Source: an uncultured Prevotella sp. | GTDB taxonomy: Bacteria > Bacteroidota > Bacteroidia > Bacteroidales > Bacteroidaceae | Direction: 5' to 3' | Assembly: GCA_902497035.1 (NCBI GenBank) | Contig: CABVDL010000047.1 | Location: 1-19,394 of the forward strand | Length of the DNA: 19,394 bases | Shown here: positions 1-6,855 of the stretch, in pieces | Layout of the letters: each line of letters opens with the position of its first letter | Position numbering within the stretch: position 1 is the stretch's first letter | Made by a program: the position numbers and the translations under genes | Notes under the pieces: model-generated | Seen by the model: only the letters and a program-made list of their open reading frames with translations | Databases searched by the model: none | Told to the model about the DNA's origin: nothing

Positions 1-36
1 CCACCCCATACCCCCCATCCACCCCATCCACCCCAT
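1..36. repeat. C-rich low-complexity tract, degenerate 9-bp repeat
   Basis: The window opens with about four imperfect copies of CCACCCCAT, two of them exact and adjacent at 19-27 and 28-36. The tract ends 16 nt before the gcvPB start. It is probably spacer between gcvPB and an upstream gene. No promoter motif is visible in it. Confidence 0.6.
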
Positions 37-52
37 AAACCCCAAAAACCCT

Positions 53-1528
53 ATGAACAACAAACTATACGGCTCACTCATCTTTGAGCTTTCCCAACCC
101 GGTCGCCGCGCCTATTCGCTGCCGCGCAACCAGTTTCCCCACTACGCGCTGCCTGAGGATGAGCGGCGCACCACCGACACCGTTCTCCCGGAATGCGACG
201 AGATGACGGTCGTCCGTCATTACACCAACCACAGTGGCAACAACTTTGGCGTGCTGAACGGTTTCTATCCTCTCGGCTCGTGTACGATGAAGTACAACCC
301 GCCCATCAACGAGGAGATGGCCAACATGCCCGCCTTCGCCAACCTCCATCCCCTGCAGCCCGACGACACCACGCAGGGCGCACTGGCCGTGGAGTGCCAC
401 CTCAGGCAGGCTCTCGCCGCGCTCACGGGCATGGCCGACTTCACCCTTAATCCCTGCGCCGGTGCCCATGGCGAGCTGACGGGACTGATGATTATCCGTG
501 CCTACCATGAGCAGCGGGGTGACACCACACGCCGCAAGGTCATCGTGCCAGACTCCGCCCACGGCACCAATCCCGCCTCGGCCGCCGTCTGCGGTCTGGA
601 GGTGGTCGAGGTGAAGAGCAACGCCGAGGGACGCGTCGATGTCGAGGACCTCAAGCCGCTCCTCGGGCCCGACGTCGCCGCGATGATGATGACCAACCCC
701 AACACCCTCGGCCTCTTCGAGACCGAAATCCCGGAGATAGCGCGCCTCGTGCACGGCTGCGGCGCGCTGATGTACTACGACGGGGCCAACCTCAACCCGA
801 TGCTCGGCGTATGCCGCCCGGGCGACATGGGCTTCGACGTGATGCACGTCAACCTCCACAAGACGTTCTCCACGCCCCACGGCGGAGGCGGACCCGGCTC
901 CGGGCCAGTCGGCGTGCGCCGTGGGCTCGAGCGCTTTCTCCCGTATCCCAGGGTGGTCATGGATGGCGACAGTTACCGTCTCGACGACCCCATTGGCCTG
1001 GGGCAGGTTGACCGGCCCATGATGAACGTAGGCGCCTGGACCGGCAACTTCGCCACTCAGCTGCGGGCCTACGCCTATATTCTCTCCCTCGGCCGCGAGC
1101 ATGTCAAGGACGTCGGACCGCTCGCCACGCTCAACGCCAACTACGTGAAGGAGCGCCTGAAAGACGACTATGAGCTGCCCATCGCCGGGCCGTGCATGCA
1201 CGAGTTCGTGTTCAATGGCCTGCGCGACAAGTCGACGGGCGTCACCACGCTCGACGTGGCCAAGCGTCTCCTCGACTACGGCTTCCATGCCCCCACCATC
1301 TACTTCCCCCTGCTCTTCCACGAGGCCATGATGATTGAGCCCACCGAGAACGAGAGCCGCGACACCCTCGACCGCTTCATCGACATCATGCACCGCATCG
1401 CCGAAGAGGCCCGCACCAATCCCGACGTGGTGAGGCAGGCTCCCCACAACACGCCCATCACCCGTGTCGATGACGTGCTGGCGGCCCGCCACCCGGTCCT
1501 CAAATGGCGCCCTGCCCCAGACGCCTGA
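53..1528 (+). CDS. gcvPB: Glycine dehydrogenase (decarboxylating) subunit 2, P-protein beta half
   Basis: This is the PLP-binding half of a split P-protein. With subunit 1 (GcvPA, not in the window) it decarboxylates glycine and passes the aminomethyl group to lipoyl-GcvH in the cytoplasmic glycine cleavage system. At 491 aa it has the usual length for a separate GcvPB. Visible signatures are GSCTMKYNP at 75-83, DSAHGTNPAS at 167-176, and the Schiff-base lysine K270 in NLHKTFSTPHGGGGPGSGP. The first ATG after the C-rich tract gives MNNKLYGSLI, a normal family N-terminus. lpd follows 126 nt downstream on the same strand, which fits a gcv/lpd cluster; gcvT, gcvH and gcvPA would be expected upstream. 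No glycine riboswitch can be assessed because only 52 nt of upstream sequence is present. Confidence 0.96.
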   Translation: MNNKLYGSLIFELSQPGRRAYSLPRNQFPHYALPEDERRTTDTVLPECDEMTVVRHYTNHSGNNFGVLNGFYPLGSCTMKYNPPINEEMANMPAFANLHPLQPDDTTQGALAVECHLRQALAALTGMADFTLNPCAGAHGELTGLMIIRAYHEQRGDTTRRKVIVPDSAHGTNPASAAVCGLEVVEVKSNAEGRVDVEDLKPLLGPDVAAMMMTNPNTLGLFETEIPEIARLVHGCGALMYYDGANLNPMLGVCRPGDMGFDVMHVNLHKTFSTPHGGGGPGSGPVGVRRGLERFLPYPRVVMDGDSYRLDDPIGLGQVDRPMMNVGAWTGNFATQLRAYAYILSLGREHVKDVGPLATLNANYVKERLKDDYELPIAGPCMHEFVFNGLRDKSTGVTTLDVAKRLLDYGFHAPTIYFPLLFHEAMMIEPTENESRDTLDRFIDIMHRIAEEARTNPDVVRQAPHNTPITRVDDVLAARHPVLKWRPAPDA

Positions 1529-1536
1529 GTAGGTCT

Positions 1537-1607
1537 CCGCCCTCGGCGGGCTCCTCCGCCCTGCGGGCGCGCCTCTGCCCTCGGCGAGCGCGCCTCCGGC
1601 CCGCAGG
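1537..1607 (+). repeat. GC-rich hairpins between gcvPB and lpd
   Basis: The 126-nt spacer is very GC rich and contains a small hairpin, CCGCC-CTC-GGCGG (1537-1549), and a longer inverted repeat, CCTGCGGGC (1560-1568) with GCCCGCAGG (1599-1607). The phrases GCCCTCGGCG and GCGCGCCTC also recur. There is no T-tract, so a classical intrinsic terminator is not supported. An intergenic palindromic repeat or an mRNA-processing structure is equally possible. Confidence 0.55.
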
Positions 1608-1654
1608 CCACTGCCCGGCGGCGGCCATCCCCTTCCCCTTAACCCACAACGCTT

Positions 1655-2989
1655 ATGACAGACATCATCATTATCGGCTGCGGCCCCGGCGGCTATTCCA
1701 CTGCCGCCTACGCCGCGCGTCACGGCCTCACAGTGACCATTTTCGAGAAAGACGAGCTTGGCGGCACCTGCCTCAACTGCGGCTGCATACCGTCAAAGAT
1801 CTATGCCCATACCGCTGAGATTATCCATGAGACCCACGTGTTGAGTGAGTATGAGGCTTTCTCTGACCTCTCTGAGTTGGAGGGCGGGGCTTCCATGCAC
1901 GGCATGATGCGGTGGAAGCATGACATTCTGCCCAAGTTGCGCCAGGGGTTGGGCACGCTCCTGTCGGCGCCGGGCATAACGCTTGTCCGTGGCGAGGCCG
2001 TGCTGAAAGACGCCCACACCGTGACCTGCGACGGCAAGGACTACGAGGCCCGCCACATCATCATCGCCACCGGCTCGCACCCGCTCAAGCTCCCCATCCT
2101 TATGGTAGGAGACGCCGTGAAGGATACCATCGGCATGTTCGAGCTCAACGACATGCCCGAGAAGTTGACCATTGTCGGGGCCGGTGTCGTGGGCATGGAG
2201 ATGGCGTCGGCCTTCTGCATCTCCAACACCGAGGTGACGGTCATCGAATACCTCAAGGATATTATGCCCTCGATGGACGCCGAACTGGTCAGGCGGCTGC
2301 GCAAGTCGCTTGAGAAGCGCGGCGTGACGTTCCACATGCAGTCGGCCGCCACGGCCGTCGTCAACAACACGGTGGTGTATGAGGAGAAAGGCACGACGAA
2401 GACTGTTGACTCCGACTTCATCTTCATGGCCACGGGCCGCGGGCCCAACGTGGAGGGCATAGGCCTCGACGCCGTGGGCATAGACTACGACCGCCACGGC
2501 ATCAAGACCGACGACAATCTGATGACTTCCGTCGCCGACGTCTATGCCATCGGCGACGTCAACGGACGCCTGCTGCTTGCCCACGCCGCCGAGATGCAGG
2601 GCCGCCAGGTCATCGACCATCTGCTTGGCATCAAGCGCCGCTACAGGCCCGACCTCGTGCCTGCCGCCGTGTTCACCTGTCCCGAGCTTGCCGGCGTGGG
2701 ACCCACCGAGCAGCAGCTCAAGGCCGAGGGACGAGAATACAAGACCTACAAGTCATACTACCGCTCCAACGGCCGTGCCGTGCTGATGTGCGAGACAGAG
2801 GGTCTGGTGAAGCTCATTGCCGACGCCGACGACCGTCTCATTGCCTGCCACGTGCTTGGCAACCACGCGGCCGACCTCGTGCAGGAGGCCACGGCCCTCA
2901 TACAGTTGGGTGCTACGGCCGACGACCTGCGCACCATCGTCCACATCCATCCCACCGTCAATGAACTGCTGAGAGAGGCGGTCGGGTAG
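1655..2989 (+). CDS. lpd: Dihydrolipoyl dehydrogenase (E3 / L-protein)
   Basis: This FAD enzyme reoxidises dihydrolipoamide with NAD+. Next to gcvPB it most likely serves as the L-protein of glycine cleavage, although E3 can also be shared with 2-oxoacid dehydrogenases. The 444 aa show the FAD-binding GCGPGG at 8-13, the redox disulfide GGTCLNCGCIPSK (C39 and C44), the NAD-binding GAGVVG at 175-180, an ATGRGPN segment, and the C-terminal catalytic HPTVNE (H432, E437). The length is slightly below the usual 450-475 aa but all landmarks are present. The ATG starts directly at MTDIIIIGCG, leaving no room for a lipoyl domain. It is probably co-transcribed with gcvPB, although the hairpin-rich spacer may modulate this. 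Confidence 0.95.
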   Translation: MTDIIIIGCGPGGYSTAAYAARHGLTVTIFEKDELGGTCLNCGCIPSKIYAHTAEIIHETHVLSEYEAFSDLSELEGGASMHGMMRWKHDILPKLRQGLGTLLSAPGITLVRGEAVLKDAHTVTCDGKDYEARHIIIATGSHPLKLPILMVGDAVKDTIGMFELNDMPEKLTIVGAGVVGMEMASAFCISNTEVTVIEYLKDIMPSMDAELVRRLRKSLEKRGVTFHMQSAATAVVNNTVVYEEKGTTKTVDSDFIFMATGRGPNVEGIGLDAVGIDYDRHGIKTDDNLMTSVADVYAIGDVNGRLLLAHAAEMQGRQVIDHLLGIKRRYRPDLVPAAVFTCPELAGVGPTEQQLKAEGREYKTYKSYYRSNGRAVLMCETEGLVKLIADADDRLIACHVLGNHAADLVQEATALIQLGATADDLRTIVHIHPTVNELLREAVG

Positions 2990-3156
2990 CCCCACCCCCT
3001 CGCAGCCGAGGCTGCGAGTACCCTCCCCCACCCAGGGGAGGGTTCAAATTGCATAAGCATTAACAAGGAAAAAACAGTTTAACAAAAAAAATAATCAACT
3101 TTCCCCAATACTCCCCACGCTAAGTCGACACGTGGTGCCTTAGAGGGGGTGGGGCT
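2988..3156. repeat. Intergenic block bracketed by a 14-bp perfect inverted repeat
   Basis: AGCCCCACCCCCTC at 2988-3001 overlaps the lpd stop codon. Its exact reverse complement GAGGGGGTGGGGCT lies at 3143-3156, ending 6 nt before the trpB start. Two hairpins sit inside at the left: CTCGCAGCC-GA-GGCTGCGAG (2999-3018) and CCCTCCCC-6 nt-GGGGAGGG (3021-3042). The middle is A-rich. The spacing resembles a small palindromic intergenic element. No target-site duplication is obvious, so mobility is unproven. Confidence 0.6.
3113..3154 (+). promoter_or_regulatory. Start-proximal hairpin upstream of trpB
   Basis: CCCCAC (3113-3118) plus CTAAG (3120-3124) can pair with CTTAG (3139-3143) plus GTGGGG (3149-3154), leaving a short G-rich bulge. 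The structure ends 8 nt before the ATG at 3163, where it would cover the ribosome entry region. It competes with the longer 14-bp pairing to 2988-3001, so two alternative folds are possible. A regulatory role is inference. Confidence 0.4.
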
Positions 3157-3162
3157 TTAATT

Positions 3163-4524
3163 ATGAAACAGAAGAAATTTCTCCTCCGTGAGCAGGACCT
3201 ACCCACACAGTGGTACAACATTCAGGCGGAGATGCCCAACAAGCCGTTGCCGCCGCTCAACCCCAAAACGCATGAGCCGTTGGGTGTTGACGACCTCGCA
3301 CATATATTTAATAAGGAGTGCTCGAGGCAGGAGCTTGACGCCAGTCATCCCTGGATAGACATCCCCGGCGAGGTGCTAGACAAGTATGCCTTTTACCGCG
3401 CCACGCCGCTCGTCCGCGCCTACGCCTTCGAGCAGGCCATCGGCACGAAGTGCCACATCTATTTCAAGAACGAGAGCACCAACCCCCTTGGGTCGCACAA
3501 GGTCAACTCCGCCATACCGCAGTGCTACTACTGCAAGCAGGAAGGCGACACCAATGTCACCACCGAGACCGGCGCCGGACAATGGGGTGCCGCACTGGCC
3601 TATGCCGCAAGGCTTTATGGTCTTGAGGCCGCCGTCTATCAGGTGAAGATTACAATGCAGCAGAAGCCTTACCGCTCATACATCATGCGCACCTTCGGTG
3701 CCACCGTCGAGGGCAGCCCGTCGATGAGCACGCGCGCCGGCAAGGACATCATCACGCGTGACCCCAACCATCCCGGCTCGCTCGGTACGGCCATCAGTGA
3801 GGCTATAGAGCTGGCCATGACGACCCCCGGCTGTAAGTACACCCTCGGGTCGGTGCTCAACCATGTCGCCCTACACCAGACCATCATCGGCCTTGAGGCA
3901 GAGAAGCAGATGGAAATGGCCGGAGAGTATCCCGACAAGGTCATTACCTGTTTCGGCGGCGGCAGCAACTTCGGCGGCATCGCCTTCCCGTTCATGCGCC
4001 ACGTCTTCGACGGCTCGCATAAAAACACCGAGTTCATTGCCGCTGAGCCCGAGAGCTGTCCCAAGCTCACGCGCGGTAAGTTTGAGTACGACTTTGGCGA
4101 CGAGGCCGGCTACACGCCCCTGCTCCCGATGTTCACGCTCGGCCACGACTTCAAGCCTGCCAACATCCATGCCGGAGGCTTGCGCTACCACGGCGCGGGC
4201 ATGATTATCTCGCAGCTGGTGAAGGACGGCTACATGCATGGTGTTGACATCCCTCAACTGGAGAGCTTCAGCGCCGGCATGCTTTTCGCCCGGAGCGAGG
4301 GCATCATCCCCGCCCCCGAGAGCTGCCACGCCATTGCCGCCACCATTCGCGAGGCTCAGCAGGCCGACCGAGACGGCCGCAAGCCTGTCATCCTGTTCAA
4401 CCTCTCCGGCCACGGCCTTATCGACATGCCGTCGTACATGAGCTACATCAACGGCGACCTTGCCAACTACTCCGTCTCCGATGCCGAGATAGCCAGAAAC
4501 TTGGAAGAAGTGCCCAAGGTATAG
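3163..4524 (+). CDS. trpB: Tryptophan synthase beta chain, TrpB2 type
   Basis: This PLP enzyme condenses indole with L-serine to give tryptophan, or acts on a related beta-replacement substrate. It is 453 aa, longer than the ~395-400 aa classical TrpB1, and has the extended N-terminus of the TrpB2 group. The PLP lysine is K113 in NPLGSHKVNSA, the catalytic-loop glutamate is E135 in TETGAGQWG, and the phosphate-binding loop is GGGSN at 265-269. No trpA or other trp gene is adjacent, which is common for TrpB2 proteins; these are thought to work alone or salvage indole. The ATG at 3163 is chosen because the N-terminus MKQKKFLLREQDLP is TrpB2-like and lies just after a hairpin. Classical TrpB is the alternative, but length and lack of trpA argue against it. 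Confidence 0.9.
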   Translation: MKQKKFLLREQDLPTQWYNIQAEMPNKPLPPLNPKTHEPLGVDDLAHIFNKECSRQELDASHPWIDIPGEVLDKYAFYRATPLVRAYAFEQAIGTKCHIYFKNESTNPLGSHKVNSAIPQCYYCKQEGDTNVTTETGAGQWGAALAYAARLYGLEAAVYQVKITMQQKPYRSYIMRTFGATVEGSPSMSTRAGKDIITRDPNHPGSLGTAISEAIELAMTTPGCKYTLGSVLNHVALHQTIIGLEAEKQMEMAGEYPDKVITCFGGGSNFGGIAFPFMRHVFDGSHKNTEFIAAEPESCPKLTRGKFEYDFGDEAGYTPLLPMFTLGHDFKPANIHAGGLRYHGAGMIISQLVKDGYMHGVDIPQLESFSAGMLFARSEGIIPAPESCHAIAATIREAQQADRDGRKPVILFNLSGHGLIDMPSYMSYINGDLANYSVSDAEIARNLEEVPKV

Positions 4525-4538
4525 GGGGCTACGCCCCC
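4524..4538 (+). terminator. GC hairpin at the trpB stop codon
   Basis: GGGGGC-TAC-GCCCCC begins on the last base of the TAG stop codon. It has six G-C pairs and a 3-nt loop but only CGTTACC after it, so it is a weak intrinsic terminator candidate. It separates trpB from the convergent lipoprotein gene ending at 4568. Confidence 0.45.
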
Positions 4539-4567
4539 GTTACCTCCTTGTTCAGTGCAAGGCCATT

Positions 4568-6058
4568 TTATGGCACGGCCTTTTCAGAGGCCGCGCGTGC
4601 CGGCTCGCTCTCCGCATTCAGCCCGCGCGTGACGGCGGTCACCAGGTACTCGCCCGGACCGTCAACAATGGCTGACGGCTCATAAGTAATGGCGACGAGC
4701 GTTGCCACGTGTCCTCCGCCGTTGCTGCGGTACACTGCGTAGTAACACTCCTCTACGGGTGACCACGTGAGACGCATGCCTGTGGTGGTCTTTTCCGCCC
4801 TCACGTTTCCCGGCCTTTGCGGTCTTGCCATCGGCGCGTGTCCGAGGTAGGGCGGGAGGGCAGGCGTAGCAAAGGCCTTGCGCAGGGCGGCGTTGATGTC
4901 GCACGGGTTGTCGATGAGCCATCGCGCACTGTAGAGCATGGCACCCTCCACTTTGGGATTGGCCGCGGCCTGGCTCAACTGCATGTACAGGTCGTCGTTG
5001 GTGCGGAAATAGCTGTTTTTTGCCGTCGGTGAGAAGCGGTAGAGACCGTAGCCCACCATGTAGTGCGTATTGGTGCAAAGGTCGGCAAACTCCTTCAGGC
5101 GTGGTGTAAAGAAACGCTCCGTACTCCAATAGAGCTGCGGGATGAGTACGTCAATCCATCCCTTGCGTGCCCATTTGTCCACGTTGCAGTACATGGTGTT
5201 GAGGTCGTTGTAGTGGTTGCCCTGCGGCGAGACCGAAAACAGGCAGCCGGGCCTCACGGCGCGTATGGTGCGCCCCACCAGCACAATCATCGAGTCGACA
5301 TTGGCGCGCCGGAAGTCAGCGATGTTGCTGAACTGCCGGCCATACTGCCTGTACTCCTTCTCGTCGTTCATGCGCTCGCCCTGTGTGAGGGCCGGGTAGA
5401 AATAGTCGTCGAAATGGATGCCGTCGATGTCGTAATGCGTCAGCAAGTCCTTCACCACATCGGCCACGCGCTGGCGCACCTCGGGCAGGGCAGGGTTGTA
5501 CACACGCAGCAGACGGTAGGTCTTTACCCATTTGCCGGGAATGGAGGGGTCGAGTTTCGGCCACGGCGTGCGGCGGTCCTTGCGCATGGCCACGCGGTAA
5601 GGGTTGAGCCACGCGTGGAACTGCATGCCGCGCTTGTGGGTCTCACTGATGAGCCAGGGGAGTGGGTTCCATCCCGGGTCATTGCCGCGTGTGCCGCTGA
5701 GGTACCGGCTCCATGGCTCGTAGGGTGAGGCATAGAATGCGTCGGCCATCGGGCGCACCTGGAACATCACCGTGTTGACATGGAGTGTGGCGAGCGAGTC
5801 GAGATAACGCCGGTACGTGGCCTTCTCCCGTTCGATGCCGCTCGCGTCGGTGATGTATTTCACCGGCCAGTCGATGTTCCCCACTGTCGCTATCCACACG
5901 CCGCGCATTGCTTTTGGCGGCAGCACGGGCGGCGTGGCCACGATGGTGGTGCCGGTGGTGTCGCCCTTTGTAGAGGGCCTCGTCGCAATGTTGCTCTTGT
6001 GGGTGCCGCAGCCTGCAAGGAACAGGGCCGCGAGGAACAGGGTTGAGAGTCGCGGCAT
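4568..6058 (-). CDS. GHL10 (DUF187) family lipoprotein with C-terminal FnIII-like domain
   Basis: This is a putative surface or periplasmic glycoside-hydrolase-like protein; members of the GHL10/YngK family are suspected to act on polysaccharides, and the substrate here is unknown. Starting at the ATG at 6058 gives 496 aa with a clean lipoprotein signal: hydrophobic residues 4-14 and lipobox LAGC with C17. The GHL10 hallmark MRGVWIATVGNIDWP is at 51-65, and a TIM-barrel strand with acidic residues, DIDGIHFDDYFYP, lies at 210-222. A fibronectin-III-like domain covers about 406-496. The frame stays open upstream to an ATG at 6319, adding 87 residues of QVLATAK repeats, but a -7 promoter element at 6324-6331 puts the transcript start at or next to that ATG. 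The 6058 start is therefore preferred. Confidence 0.85.
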   Translation of the reverse strand: MPRLSTLFLAALFLAGCGTHKSNIATRPSTKGDTTGTTIVATPPVLPPKAMRGVWIATVGNIDWPVKYITDASGIEREKATYRRYLDSLATLHVNTVMFQVRPMADAFYASPYEPWSRYLSGTRGNDPGWNPLPWLISETHKRGMQFHAWLNPYRVAMRKDRRTPWPKLDPSIPGKWVKTYRLLRVYNPALPEVRQRVADVVKDLLTHYDIDGIHFDDYFYPALTQGERMNDEKEYRQYGRQFSNIADFRRANVDSMIVLVGRTIRAVRPGCLFSVSPQGNHYNDLNTMYCNVDKWARKGWIDVLIPQLYWSTERFFTPRLKEFADLCTNTHYMVGYGLYRFSPTAKNSYFRTNDDLYMQLSQAAANPKVEGAMLYSARWLIDNPCDINAALRKAFATPALPPYLGHAPMARPQRPGNVRAEKTTTGMRLTWSPVEECYYAVYRSNGGGHVATLVAITYEPSAIVDGPGEYLVTAVTRGLNAESEPARAASEKAVP

Positions 6059-6071
6059 CGAGGAGTGCTTC

Positions 6072-6271
6072 GCCGTTGCCAGAACTTGTGTTGCCGTTGC
6101 CAGTACTTGCTTCGCCGTTGCCAGTACTTGCTTCGCCGTTGCCAGTACTTGCTTCGCCGTTGCCAGTACTTGCTTCGCCGTTGCCAGTACTTGCTTCGCC
6201 GTTGCCAGTACTTGCTTCGCCGTTGCCAGTACTTGCGTTGCCGTTGCCAGTACTTGTGTTGCCGTTGCCTT
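6072..6271. repeat. 21-bp tandem repeat (nine units plus a partial) in the GHL10 gene leader
   Basis: The core GCCGTTGCCAG recurs every 21 bp at 6072, 6093, 6114, 6135, 6156, 6177, 6198, 6219 and 6240, with a degenerate tenth copy at 6261. The six linkers from unit 2 to unit 8 are the identical GCTTC type; those near the ends are GTGTT or GCGTT. The unit has no stop codon in any of the six frames; minus-strand readings are QVLATAK, STGNGEA and KYWQRRS. Unit length is a multiple of three, so copy-number change would not shift frame. It lies between the predicted promoter and the lipoprotein start codon. Confidence 0.95.
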
Positions 6272-6323
6272 TGCTTCCTGTATTATTGCCTGTGTTGGCA
6301 GTTGTCTTGTTTTCATCAAGGCT

Positions 6324-6354
6324 CAAAGGTAGTGCAAAACTGGCGAACCGCCAA
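6324..6354 (-). promoter_or_regulatory. Bacteroidetes-type promoter for the GHL10 lipoprotein
   Basis: On the minus strand, TTG (6354-6352), a 20-nt spacer and TACCTTTG (6331-6324) match the primary sigma consensus. The start of transcription should fall near 6317. The spacer contains a perfect inverted repeat, TGGCG-AAC-CGCCA (6341-6353), that overlaps the -33 box and could bind a regulator. The implied leader is about 260 nt and consists mostly of the 21-bp repeats. Confidence 0.7.
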
Positions 6355-6410
6355 GAAAAACTTCGTGAAATAGCGTTCCTGCTGTCATCTGCCGGCATCC
6401 CCTGCGTTGT

Positions 6411-6484
6411 GTGCCGTCGTTCCCTGGCATTGTGTGCCGTCGTTCCCTTGCGTTTTGTGCCGTCGTTCCCTGGCGTTTTGTGCC
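6411..6484. repeat. 23-bp tandem repeat, three units plus a partial
   Basis: GTGCCGTCGTTCCC starts at 6411, 6434 and 6457, with a decayed fourth start at 6480. The period of 23 is not a multiple of three, and no credible gene covers it. It lies upstream of the GHL10 promoter, about 140 bp beyond the 21-bp array, and is a separate family. Confidence 0.85.
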
Positions 6485-6503
6485 TCGCCTTTTTAAGGCG
6501 AGG
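6483..6503. repeat. 9-bp perfect inverted repeat with T-loop
   Basis: CCTCGCCTT-TTT-AAGGCGAGG abuts the end of the 23-bp repeat array. No T-tract follows on either strand, so it is not a convincing terminator. The rest of 6504-6644 is AT-rich spacer where I see no gene. Confidence 0.6.
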
Positions 6504-6644
6504 GGTGCCGCCTTTCCGTCTTCCTCCCAACGCCTTTCTTCTGTTAAACTTATTCTTTCTTTAACATCATTTGTTTCATAAGCTTATCATATTGAACCTT
6601 TATTTCGTAATCAGTGAAACTTACCTATAGTTTTCCGTTAAAGC

Positions 6645-6675
6645 TTGTTTAATTGAAATGAAACCTCTATTTTTG
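6645..6675 (+). promoter_or_regulatory. Promoter for the 6856-7692 gene pair
   Basis: TTG at 6645-6647, a 20-nt spacer and TATTTTTG at 6668-6675 match the Bacteroidetes consensus. Transcription would begin near 6682, giving a leader of about 170 nt to the ATG at 6856. That leader contains two hairpins, described separately. Confidence 0.65.
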
Positions 6676-6752
6676 CACCGTTAAACAGCCAATCGTAAAC
6701 TTTTAGTCTATAATCATGATAAACACACATTCCCATCATCATTGATGTCGAG

Positions 6753-6774
6753 GTCCTGGCGCATGCGCCAGGAC
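6753..6774 (+). promoter_or_regulatory. 22-bp perfect palindrome in a 5' leader
   Basis: The half-site GTCCTGGCGCA (6753-6763) is followed immediately by its exact reverse complement to 6774, with G-U and A-U pairs possible just outside in RNA. It lies about 70 nt downstream of the predicted transcript start. It could be an operator for a dimeric regulator or an attenuator stem. No U-run follows. Confidence 0.65.
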
Positions 6775-6794
6775 TTAACTTCACCAGCTACCGT

Positions 6795-6816
6795 GGTGTG
6801 TTCTATACGGCACACC
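6795..6816 (+). promoter_or_regulatory. Second leader hairpin followed by AT-rich sequence
   Basis: GGTGTG (6795-6800) pairs with CACACC (6811-6816) across a 10-nt loop, and TTATTTATAATTAT follows. Together with the palindrome 20 nt upstream it could form an attenuator or a protected 5' end. The stem is short, so confidence is low. Confidence 0.35.
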
Positions 6817-6855
6817 TTATTTATAATTATACATTCACATTTAATCTTATTGCTT

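Noticed and set aside
74..1723. Long minus-strand open frame opposite gcvPB
   Set aside because: It is the mirror of a GC-rich gene with strong third-position bias. Its product is low-complexity Val/Gly/His-rich with no domain, while the plus strand has full GcvPB motifs.
3043..3162. Riboswitch, T-box or Trp leader peptide ahead of trpB
   Set aside because: No T-box motif, no Trp-rich short frame and no known aptamer consensus was found. Only the inverted repeats described are supported.
6072..6271. CRISPR array
   Set aside because: Units are directly adjacent with no unique spacers, and no cas gene is nearby. It is a simple tandem repeat.
6059..6319. N-terminal extension of the GHL10 protein starting at 6319
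   Set aside because: The -7 box ends 5 nt before that ATG, and the 6058 start opens a perfect lipoprotein signal that would be buried 87 residues inside the longer form. Leaderless translation is not strictly excluded.
5817..6564. Plus-strand open frames over the 21-bp repeats (repetitive Cys/Val/Ala or Leu/Pro proteins)
   Set aside because: They exist only because the repeat unit lacks stops in every frame. They are antisense to the promoter and 5' end of the lipoprotein gene and have no initiation context.
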